Shown: positions 54,993 to 64,000 of the stretch, one piece after another
How positions within the stretch are numbered: position 1 is the first letter of the stretch
Layout of the letters: every line of letters begins with the position of its first letter
NCBI GenBank assembly: GCA_026874595.1
Contig: CM049313.1
Location: 30,066,008-30,130,007 of the forward strand
DNA from: Sipunculus nudus
Lineage: Eukaryota > Annelida > Sipuncula > Golfingiida > Sipunculidae
Reading direction: 5' to 3'
Length of the DNA: 64,000 bases
The notes under the pieces: model-generated
What the model was told of the DNA's origin: nothing
Database searches by the model: none
The model's input: the letters and a program-made list of their open reading frames with translations, nothing else
Position numbers and translations under genes: made by a program

Positions 54993-56124
54993 AACTAGAT
55001 ATTTCTTGGCACCGCAGGTGCCAGAGTATCCCCAGACATAGTAGCCCCCCCCCTTTAAGAATAGGCCCCCATTTTTAGCAGCATATACTGACACTTGGCA
55101 AGCAATTATTGTTTCTTCCATCTATCAATCCACAATCTTTTTAAGGATGTTGGTCCTGTGACCTTGACCTTTGACCTCATGACCCAAAAATCAATTGGGG
55201 TCTTGCTTTTTCAATAGGACATATATAAGTCAAGTTTGAAATCAATACATCAATAAAAGCAGGAATTATCATCCAGAAACTAATTTTTTGACATTTAGCT
55301 CCTGTGGCCTTGACCTTTGTTCTTGTGACCCCAAAATTGATATGGATCATCCACTATTGGCAAGTGAGCTATATATTCAAGATGAAAGGTCTGAGATGAA
55401 ATGTTTGGCTGAAAATGCATCCACAATCTTTTTAAAGATGTGTCCTGTGACCTTGACCTTTGACCTTATGACCCCAAAATCAATTGGAGTCTTACTGTAG
55501 TAGTGGGCCATACATAAGTCACGTTTGAAATCCATATGGCTATCAACACTGGAGATATCATAAGAGGTGTGTGATTTTCACCAAATATGGACACATTAAA
55601 GGTCAAGGCCACTCTCATGGTAAAGGTCATGACCCAAATGTAAACAGACCTCATCCCATAGCCCATCTCTCTACATGTGCATAATATGAAAGAAATCTGT
55701 CCATTAGTTTTTGACTTATAATGCTTACAGTACTGTCAAGTGGCAATTATGGGGGTATTAAAAGGTGTAAAAACAAGAAAAGGATAATAGGTGGCGCCAC
55801 CAGTTTCCGGTATATCACAAGGCTATCCAAGATCTTCGGTCACCTTAATTTTTAGACCAGTCCATGCAAGCTTACTTGAGATATTTTAGAATTTGTGTTA
55901 TTTTCAGCAATAATGGACCTATTCATGGTCAAGGTCATTCTCCTAGCATAGGTCATGACCCCATTTTAAATAGGCTTCGTCCCCTTACCTATATCTATAC
56001 AAATGTAAAGTTTGAAAAAAATCAGTGAAATATTTTTTGAGTTATCCCACTCACAAGGTTTTTCTGCGGCGGCGGCGGCGGGACCGTCATGAAACCATAG
56101 TATCCTGACTTTGTCGGGGGATAC
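54993..56124 (+). mobile_element. Family E satellite-cored element, copy 2, complete
   Basis: The left end is AACTAGATATTTC, then the stem GGCACCGCAGGTGCC and the motif GTATCCCCAGACA. The core includes family C-type units with TGACCTTTGACCT at 55165-55177 and 55454-55466, and one GGTGGCGCCACC at 55790. A GGCGGCGGCGG stretch precedes the right terminal hairpin (56100-56124, GTATCCTGAC...GTCGGGGGATAC). The right arm repeats the left motif, inverted. The next bases are AA. No protein is encoded. Confidence 0.65.
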
Positions 56125-56440
56125 AATGATGGTCTGAGGCAAAATGTATGGTTGTTGAGCTATCAGGAACTAATCCCACAGCTTGCTCGATACCTGTCAG
56201 TCTCAAAAGGAATACCACACAGGCTACATTTAAGATCAAAATAAAGCAAAAGATCAAGGAAATCCATGCAAGAATTATTGTGAAACGGGTTCTTCGATCC
56301 ATATTAATTTTTATTCAATACAAGCCAACTGTACTGAGCTTTCATAAATGATGGTCATATTTATTAAGAAATCTAAGACCCAATGCAAGATAACATTAAT
56401 ATACATCCCACTGCATTCACTTTAATAGTTCTTGAGATAA
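56125..56440. other. Unassigned DNA with an unrecognised ORF
   Basis: The minus strand (56087-56302) could encode a peptide with a strongly hydrophobic stretch of about 20 residues, and the plus strand (56148-56351) a basic peptide. Neither matches a family I know, and the first overlaps the end of family E. It may be an exon of an unknown gene or chance. Confidence 0.15.
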
Positions 56441-57290
56441 TATGTTCTAAAGGAATTTAAAGATGGCTTCCTGGTGGCCATATTGGATTTCTGACAGGTC
56501 TGAAATTGAACAACAAACATCCTCTAAAAGGGACCAAACATCATAAAAAATCACAGAAACTGCCCTGGCAAAAGGATTTCTAAAATGGCTACCTGGCAGA
56601 CATAATGGTTTTCTGACAAGTCTGACATTTGATATCACACATCCTCCAATAAGACACTAAACTTGTAGCAATTGCTTCAAAGAATGTAACAGTTATGAAT
56701 GTCCAAAACAATTCAAAAGGTATGATCAGGTTGGAGAGCTCTCATATCAGATTTATGAACATGCAAATGTAAAAAGTGCAAGTCAATTTGTTTTAATTAT
56801 CAGCTTGCTATTCAATGGGGTCAGCAGGGTAGGTAAACTGCAAAACCTAAAAGAAAAGAAATGCAGAAAGCATCACTAAGAGTCTTGTAATCAAATAAAG
56901 CCATCCTAAATCCAGGTAAAGACCCACATATTATCAGAACAAACACTTACTGGTATATCTGATGATTTGTATAATAATATTCAGATATCTAGAAAACTAA
57001 GTTTATTGCTATGATTCCATGACATAAACTGCAAAATGTTCCCATCATTTTATAAATCAGTAGCTAAACCTTAACACTTAACTCTCATAGTCTTAATGCC
57101 TGGCCAAAGCATTCCGGCAACAGTGTTTTTGTTATGCACTAATGATATATCCTTATCACTCCATGAGCTGATACAAAAGGGAGTCATATATCACAAGTGT
57201 CACTGACAATTATGGGGACATAGTGAGATGTACCAGTTGTGAGTGCCATGGTTATATATACAAGAAAACAAGAAAAATAGAGATGGTCTA
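56441..57290. other. Short duplicated repeat followed by unassigned DNA
   Basis: A unit with 'tggc(t/c)acctgg(c/t)' and 'tttctgacaggtctgaaattg' occurs twice (about 56455-56560 and 56580-56680). From 56680 to 57290 nothing is recognised. Confidence 0.4.
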
Positions 57291-58190
57291 CAAAATAAGT
57301 TATTGTGAACATCCCTGACCTATGACCTTGGCCTTTTGCCCACATATCAACTGGATTCTTTCTAAATGATGGGTAACTACTTACCACTTATATCTGGCCG
57401 GGTGTAATTACTTGGCAACCAATGAGTGAATAACTTAGACCTGCAACCTTTAACCTCCTGACCAGCTGACCTCAAAATCAATTAATTATTTCTTCATGCA
57501 AAAATACCCATAAATATGAAGTTTGAATCAAATTCAGTGATGCATAGATGTGGCATATGTGAAAGACTGAAGGTTTGGGTTGAACAGTTTCACTTGAAAT
57601 ATGTTCACAAGCATTTAGAACAATATTGTGACCTTGACCTTTGACCTTTTGAACTCAACATCAATAGGCTTCTTCTCCTATTGGTAGGCAAGCCATATAA
57701 TTGACAGATGGAAAGTATAGATTGAAAAGTTTGCCTTAAAATGACTCCACGCAAGAAGAGGGTGCTGTGAACTTGACCTTTGACCTCAAAATCAACAGGT
57801 CTTTTCCCCTGTTGGCAGAGAAGCGATATCAGTGCTGAAAGGTTTGGAATGAAAGGTCTAGCTTGAAATGTGTCCACAACCTTTTCAAAGAAGTGGATCC
57901 TGTGACCCTGACAGTTGACCTTGTGACCTCAACATCTATAGGATTCTTCTCCCACTTAGTAGGTGAGCTTTATGTGAAAGATCAAAGAATTGGGATGAAA
58001 GGTTTGGCTTAAAATGCATCCTGAGGCTTTTCAAAGAACTTGGTTCTGTGACCTTGACCTTTGAACTTGTGACCTCAAATGATTATGGTTCTTCCCCTGT
58101 TGGTAGGTGAGCTGTATGTGAAAGATGGAAGGTTTGGGATGAAAATTTTGGCTAAAAGAATTATTTCTGGGGGGTGCAAACACACCCCAT
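57290..58190 (+). repeat. Family C core units, DR1-bearing
   Basis: About five units of 150-170 bp, without clear element ends. Perfect TGACCTTTGACCT occurs at 57635-57647 and 57774-57786, with near matches elsewhere (57899, 58047). Landmarks 'ggtttgggatgaaa' and 'gtaggtgagct' recur. It is not coding. Confidence 0.65.
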
Positions 58191-58533
58191 AACTTCGAGA
58201 ATATAGGTCGCAGTGACCTAATTTCAGGTTTGCAAGGAGATCTTTTTAGAACCTCTAAGACTGCATAGGGTTCATGGCCCTAGCCCCTACAGTTACGATT
58301 TGTGCCCTGCTAACGGACGGAAAAAATTACATTAATACTTTCAGGATTGGGAATTCCGTTTCAGTCTGTCAATGCCCTGATTCAGTCCGCGATGGTGGAA
58401 TATCACTGGCTCTACAAATGGCAAGTCGATCGCTGTTTCTGATTAGGTTTTACTTTTAGTTGAAAACCAAATAAGTGCCATCCCCAAAACAGGGCCATTT
58501 CTACAATCCAAGGCAAAACAAGTAGCCCATCTT
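58191..58533 (+). repeat. Family B-type unit fragment and unassigned DNA
   Basis: The phrases 'gacctaatttcaggttt', 'ttacgatttgtgccctg' and a following GGACGG place 58150-58325 as one diverged family B unit and spacer. The remainder to 58533 is unassigned. Confidence 0.45.
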
Positions 58534-58535
58534 TA

Positions 58536-59945
58536 CCGTAAAATCTCCACTTAAAACCGCACTTCCGATTAAAACCGCACCCAGACTTCACCGATGAAAT
58601 TCGATGTGAGACACCCCGAGGGGCTCAAATACTAAGAACCCCCCTTTAGAACCGCACCAACTTTCGCTACGGAATGATTTGACAAAAGACACTATCAAGC
58701 TATCATCACGAAATGAACACGTGTTGGTTGCGACATGCCATTCCTGTCCACTTTAAAATTCCTTGGGCATTTTATTTAAACACATCATAGCACTTTTTGG
58801 AAGGGTCACTCAAGCATGACGTTTGGGAAGAGGTAAGGGCCGGTGAACCTCTGCCTGTTTATACAGATTTTATATTCCGTGCCGTATTCTTGTTTGCTAC
58901 CGATTTGTCATTATATTTTGGAAAAAATATTCTGCTGATCCATTTCAAGTCACTGTATATTTTAATTCAAAAAGTGATATTTTGAAATCTTAATTTTTGA
59001 TGAAAATGATGATGGAATTACTCGGAAGATTCAAATCATTTTTGTACCGGTTACTTCGGTATTATCATCGTCACATCGTACGTTGACATCGCTCCAAGTC
59101 ACAATTTGCTGGTGTGTTTGAAAACATCGCTGGTCAACTTAACTAAATATCAAAGTAACTGAAGTTACCTTGTCGAAATACGCACGTATAGGAAACATGA
59201 CGCTTGAAAAAGAGTGATTTTAATGTAAAATTAAAGTGGCCAGTCGGGGTAAGCAAGTTTTTTTCCTGAAGAAAGTTTCCGTGTGGGGAGCCATTTTGTC
59301 AAGGCAGTGTTCGCCCAAGGCACGCTGGGACGAAATAGGTTGCTGTTCTGTTTACCACCCACCGCGTACAGCCGTTCAAAATATTCTTAGCAGAATACCG
59401 GTGCGTTTCAGCACATGGCCGCACTCAAACTTGATTTTAAAACGATCGTCTGCCATTGTGTGACTCTTTACAATGTCAGCTTTATATTCATTTTACGTTT
59501 TAAACAAATAATCATTGCTAAATAATGCTGCAAATGGGTTTAAAGTAGGCTTTTATTTCAATTTTGCTTGACCATGCCCAACGAAGTGGGCCGCTGTTTG
59601 TTACAGCAGGGTTGTTGTAAACGTATTATTTGGTGACAATTACCAAGATTTTATAACAAGTTATATACCACACGAAAACTAATCAGAAATATTTAATTTA
59701 TAACTAACAAATAATCGTAAATAATATATTTACACGCGGCTCCCATGCATTCAGGACTGCTGCTAAGAACGGCCTTCGAATGTTGCAATATTATCGCCCA
59801 CTTGCCGGCCTAAAAACGATGTCTTTCAGGAAGATATTCAGGAAACCCTTCTAGTATAAACCGCACAGTGCTTTAAGGAAATCAACCTGATTTTAAGATT
59901 TTGAATTTCTTGATTAAACCGTGGTTTTAAGTGGAGATTTTACGG
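58536..59945. mobile_element. 1.4-kb inverted-repeat element with TA target duplication
   Basis: The left tip CCGTAAAATCTCCACTTAAA and the right tip (the same, reverse-complemented, ending 59945) match for about 25 bp and continue imperfectly through AACCGCAC-type words. TA flanks both ends (58534-58535 and 59946-59947), as expected for Tc1/mariner-type or related transposons. The interior contains ORFs of 62 and 75 codons (58797, 59236) with no transposase motif, so it is non-autonomous as seen. Confidence 0.7.
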
Positions 59946-59947
59946 TA

Positions 59948-61240
59948 CTGTTTTGTTTTAATACCATATCGCAATGCTGACACAAGCATGCAGTATGCAC
60001 ACAGTAAGCGCTAACACAAAGCAAATAGCCAGCATGCAGCCAGCAATGCTCACAGCCCAGCATGGCTACTGTTACATCACATCAATAGGGCGCTTGTCAC
60101 TCCTGACTATCTGTTTCAACCCAACAGTCAAAATAGGGAGATTCCTCATATATGAGCAATATTCACCTAAAGCAAGTGTACAGATGGATGCCACATGAAA
60201 ACTATTACAGATGGCCCCACAAGTCTTGAATATGAGATAGAGGGTTCCAAGCTCTATGGACAAGCACAATTTCAGGCAAAATCATTCCTGAGAAAAGGGC
60301 TTTATTTATACTATGAAAATGGTAAGGTAGGTGGCGCCATTTGTCTGCTTTACAAGAAAACTCTCCAAGGTGGAAAAATTTCAAAATTTCAAACCAACAA
60401 ATTGAATGACTCCTGAAATATGAGCAATTTTGACCTAAAGCAAATATACAGTTTGAAGCCACATGAAAGGACTGCAGATGGCGCCACCAGTCTTGAAAAT
60501 GACATGGAGGTATCAAAGATCTATGGACAAGCAAAATTTCAGGCCAAACTGGCAAATCATTCCTGAGAAAGGGCATTAATTTATCCTGTGAAAACGGGAA
60601 GGTAGGTGGCACCACCTGTCTGCTTTACAAGAATTCTCTCCAAGATAGATGTACATGCCAAATTTCAGACCAATACATTGAACCAATCCTGAGATATGAG
60701 CGATTTCACCTAAAGCAAATGTACGCCTGGATGCCACCCAAAAATATTGCAGATGGCACAACCAGTCTTGAATACAAGATGGAGGTATCCAAGATCAATG
60801 AACATGCATAATTTTAACCCAATATGTCCATTAGTTTTTTACTTATAATGCTCACAGTACTGTCAAGTGGCAATGATGGGGTATTAGAACGTTCAAAAAC
60901 AAGAAAATTACAGGAGGTGGCACCACCTGTCTTCCACAGAAGACAAAGCTATCCCAGATCTTCAATCAATTTGATTTTTGGGCCAATCCATGCATCCCTT
61001 ATTGAGATATTTATGATTTAATGTGATTTTCACCATATATGGCAATATTCAAGGCCAAGGTCACTCTCATAGGAAAGACCATGACCCCAATTTAAATATA
61101 CATCATCCCATAACCCATACCTATGTACAAGCGTAATGAGAAAGAAATCTGTCCATTAGTTTTTGACTTATAATGCTCACAGTTCTGTCAAGTGGCAAAG
61201 ATAGAGGTATAAAACGTCATGAAACAAGATCTTTAGTTCA
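59948..61240. repeat. Tandem satellite-like units related to family E core
   Basis: Units of about 275 bp start near 60200, 60475 and 60750 with landmarks 'gatggcgccaccagtcttga', 'caaatttcaga', 'cctgagatatgagc' and 'cctaaagcaaat'. They carry decayed GGTGGCRCCACC blocks (60331, 60477, 60605, 60915). The end matches family E text ('tccattagtttttgacttat'). ORFs in both strands here are repeat artefacts. Confidence 0.65.
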
Positions 61241-62100
61241 TCAGTGATAACATTTAATATATTTAGCATTTATATTGCATTTCAAACCTTTTCCTATCAC
61301 CTTTAAGGAAAGGTCCCTGCATGTACAACATTTATGGTATGACCTCGTGCAACCCCAGCTTTCTAGCTCATAGTGTAGGTTAGCTATTTTGAATGTGTAC
61401 AGCATTAATACAGACTGTTTGGTTAAATAAATGTTTCTGCTTTTCTTATCTTTGGGAATAGAACACTATATTTGGTGATTTAACTGGACAATTATCCCAA
61501 AGAATACATATTATAGCTGAGAGCCTGGGATTTGACTGGTAGGGACCAGCAGGGTTGCCAAGTTTTGATGTCACCGGTGACCCGACAACTGTGGAAGTGT
61601 GGCTTCTTACTATATGTTGTAGGAAAGGGCATTTAGAACTCTTAAAAAGAGAAATGCATTGTTGCTTCATTGGGCAGGATAGGCAGTTCAAGACATTTTT
61701 TATACTCGTGATAATATGTTAAATGCTGCCCTATATCACTCTTGATGAACATTTCACACCCAAAGTAATTGTATGTTCGAACGGTATAAGTTCAAATCTT
61801 TGTCCCAAAGTGATATTGAGACCATATATTAGTATGTAACAAGACTGTTGATGAAGTCTATAACTATATATAAAACTTCATACATGATCATGTGATTCAT
61901 ACATGTAAAGACAATACATTATGCAGAAAGCTGTTAGAGCAGGACGATCTCACCTTACAAAGCTACAGGATAATTAGCTAGAGCCCAGAAAAAAAGCTTC
62001 TATTTGAGTGTTTAAATGAGAATCACTACTGATGGGCCAGATATTGTGCAAACTGTTGCTTGAAATTAAGTAAAATAAAAGTAAACAGAGGAGGTTAAGG
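61241..62100. other. Unassigned DNA
   Basis: No gene, RNA or repeat is recognised. The 81-codon minus-strand ORF at 61446 has no identifiable domain. Confidence 0.4.
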
Positions 62101-62119
62101 CCAGTGTAACATGATCAGC

Positions 62120-62565
62120 CACCGAGAAATAAACTTTTTAGATGTGGTAAGGGATGACACATAAGTGAAGATGTGTCGTGTCAAGCTTAGAATAAGCCTT
62201 GTGACAGATGTGGACACATGGGACGAATTGCTAATATGTGCAAATGTAAGAACATTACTAGTAGTAGAGGTGGTAGCAGGAGAAGACTATCTATAGTGTC
62301 AAATCACAGATAAAGTCTAAACCAGAAATCACATAGGAACCCCCATAGAGAAAATGCATGTTATATACTTTGACAGCTAAAGACCAGTGTAGTTCAGAGA
62401 GTCAGTCAGATTCAGAGATACAGTCAGAAACTGATGATGAGTATGCTTTTGTTATCCACCAGAATGAGGAGTATGCTTTTGTTATCTATGACAAATCCCC
62501 TTCTAATGGAATAGAACTTGTAGTTGGTGGAGTAACTGACAGTTACTGTAGAAATGGCAGTTGAT
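62120..62565 (+). pseudogene. Decayed retroelement gag-protease fragment
   Basis: A frame near 62199 reads PCDRCGHMGRIANMC, a CX2CX4HX4C zinc knuckle, preceded by a broken first knuckle with an internal stop. Some 150 bp later an acidic serine-rich linker leads to YAFVI...IELVVGGV (62358-62564), the segment that normally runs into the protease DSG motif in Gypsy elements. It breaks before any DSG. The fragment is inactive and has no LTRs. Confidence 0.55.
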
Positions 62566-64000
62566 TAAAAATAATCTTGAAACTGAGTTAATCATGAAGA
62601 TTGGGTCTATCCCTTGGCTATGAAATAAAAATAAAGCTGATAATTTGTATTATTAGGGGTAATTAATTACTCTCAGTAGGGGTTAAAATGCCCATTTTTG
62701 GGGCCGTCAAAAAACCCAAGCCCACAGAAAACAGCCGTATCATAACTTATTTTATGCATATTTTTACACTTTCTCCAGTTGATAATAATAGAATGGACAG
62801 TGCTCCAACCACAGACACCAGAAAGGTAACTAAAATTCGGAAAATCAAGCCAATTCCTACCCTCTGAACACAGCGCGTGACCTCCCGGCCCAATGACCTG
62901 CCACTCACACGCTGTGAGAAATAGCAGGATTTTTCAGGTTTGCCAACACCCAGTCAGTTTGAGCTGGATAATTAAAGTAAAATCTGATTGGCTCTGCTTT
63001 TAAAAAATCTGCAGAAATGGAAGAAGAAATCTTATTGGCTTAGGGTGTGTGTAAACAAACATAGCTATGAGGGGCAAGCTCATGCGGCACGCAATAAGGA
63101 CACAGCAGACAGATGGGTATAACTGACCTCAGGCAAGTCAGTATACAGACTGTGTTGAATGCTGACGATTGCATCATGAGTATTCCAATGGGGGTGAAAA
63201 AAGTCTGTGCTACCAAGTGCTTTCCACAGGAGTGTAAAGTGACCAGTACCTCAAACAACATCCGTTTGTGCTGGTGATACCTGCAATGTGTTTGGTTAAA
63301 TATTACGCAGGGAGAATTCCACAGGGACAGCCACGCCTGGTGGCCAAACCTGACTGGCAACTGCAGTTTAATGCAGCGGGTAGTGTAGGGAATAGTTAAG
63401 TGCAGGCCTCGAATTTGACAACCGGCAACCGGCAAATGCCGGTTGAAATTGGCTGGCTGGCACATTCTCAATAAAACTGAACAATTGATGTCGCCAGGCA
63501 TTTGTGATTTACCAGTGCAATACATCAAGGCTTTAGTGATCGCTATTGATAGGCTGGGCATAGCTTCTTACTATAATACTAACAAGAGTTTGTCTTTATA
63601 AATATTATGTTTAAATTACCATCTTAAAGATGCCAAAATGTAATATTCGTTACTGTCGCCATTTTTCATTGGGACGATCAACCACCACATATAACTGCAA
63701 AAGCTTTGCCCTCAGGAGTTCAACACACTCAAAATGGAAGCACTATGTGTCACTTGCGTTTGGGAGGTTGAGACGTCTGCGCAAGATCTTGATTTGCCTT
63801 CAGGCTGTCCAAAATGCGTATGTCGCTAGTTTTCCTGAAACATACGTTACCATGAATTATTCACAATATTTTGAGCGGATGAAAGCATAAATGTGTAGCT
63901 TTAAATCGCTTGTTCTATCTCTTTGTTACATATAAGGGGAATATTAACACTTTATGAATATTGTCCACGTTTGTGCTGCCAGAGACCATCTTAAAGCAGC
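62566..64000. other. Unassigned DNA
   Basis: No gene is confirmed. The longest frames are a 173-codon minus-strand ORF (63040-63561) and an 86-codon plus-strand ORF starting MPKCNIRYC (63630-63890). Neither shows a recognisable domain. A short 'gcaaccggcaaatgccggttg' inverted repeat lies at about 63424-63445. Confidence 0.35.

Noticed and set aside
56087-56302. Membrane protein exon with a hydrophobic stretch
   Set aside because: It overlaps the terminal hairpin of family E and has no family match. A single hydrophobic run in AT-rich DNA is expected by chance.
63040-63561. 173-codon minus-strand ORF as a gene
   Set aside because: No domain, signal or conserved pattern was recognised and the start and splice context is weak. 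Left as unassigned rather than called.

Overview
This is eukaryotic nuclear DNA, AT-rich and dominated by repeats. Introns with canonical GT/AG borders, Ty3/Gypsy retrotransposons with a leucine-tRNA primer site, hAT debris and satellite-cored elements fit a marine lophotrochozoan, most likely a mollusc and perhaps a bivalve. The taxon is an inference, because no rRNA, mitochondrial or species-diagnostic gene is present.

The only host gene I can support lies on the minus strand. Three exons (49048-48903, 31848-31674, 21932-21487) join in compatible phases and encode the C-terminal ~254 residues of a hydroxylysine kinase (HYKK/AGPHD1, aminoglycoside-phosphotransferase fold). The two visible introns are about 17.1 kb and 9.7 kb. 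The 5' exons were not found.

Two full-length Ty3/Gypsy elements with single uninterrupted Gag-Pol ORFs are present. Element 1 (7380-12427, plus) has two identical 176-bp LTRs, target duplication GTCAT and a tRNA-Leu-type primer site. Its layout resembles the bivalve Steamer group. Element 2 (26373-31207, minus) has 109-bp LTRs that differ at one base and target duplication GTATA. It split a minisatellite inside the last HYKK intron.

Region by region: 1-4.6 kb holds old tandem repeats, a small TA-flanked inverted-repeat element and a palindromic array; 4.6-7.4 kb a possible solo LTR and simple repeats; 7.4-12.4 kb Gypsy 1; 12.4-16.2 kb promoter-like or LTR-like debris and a 0.66-kb duplicated unit; 16.3-19.2 kb a 2.9-kb foldback element; 19.5-20.3 kb a hAT remnant; 20.3-21.3 kb a satellite-cored element; 21.5-49.0 kb the HYKK 3' half with intron repeats; 49-61 kb a dense patchwork of satellite-cored elements, a decayed SGNH-hydrolase gene and a TA-flanked element; 61-64 kb mostly unassigned DNA with a decayed gag fragment.

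The most unusual feature is a group of at least four repeat families (called A, B, C and E here). In A, B and E a short left subterminal motif recurs, inverted, inside a terminal hairpin at the right end. In A, B and E the core is tandem units built around the perfect palindrome GGTGGCGCCACC. This resembles non-autonomous Helentron-type rolling-circle elements. Family C instead carries repeated perfect DR1 nuclear-receptor motifs.
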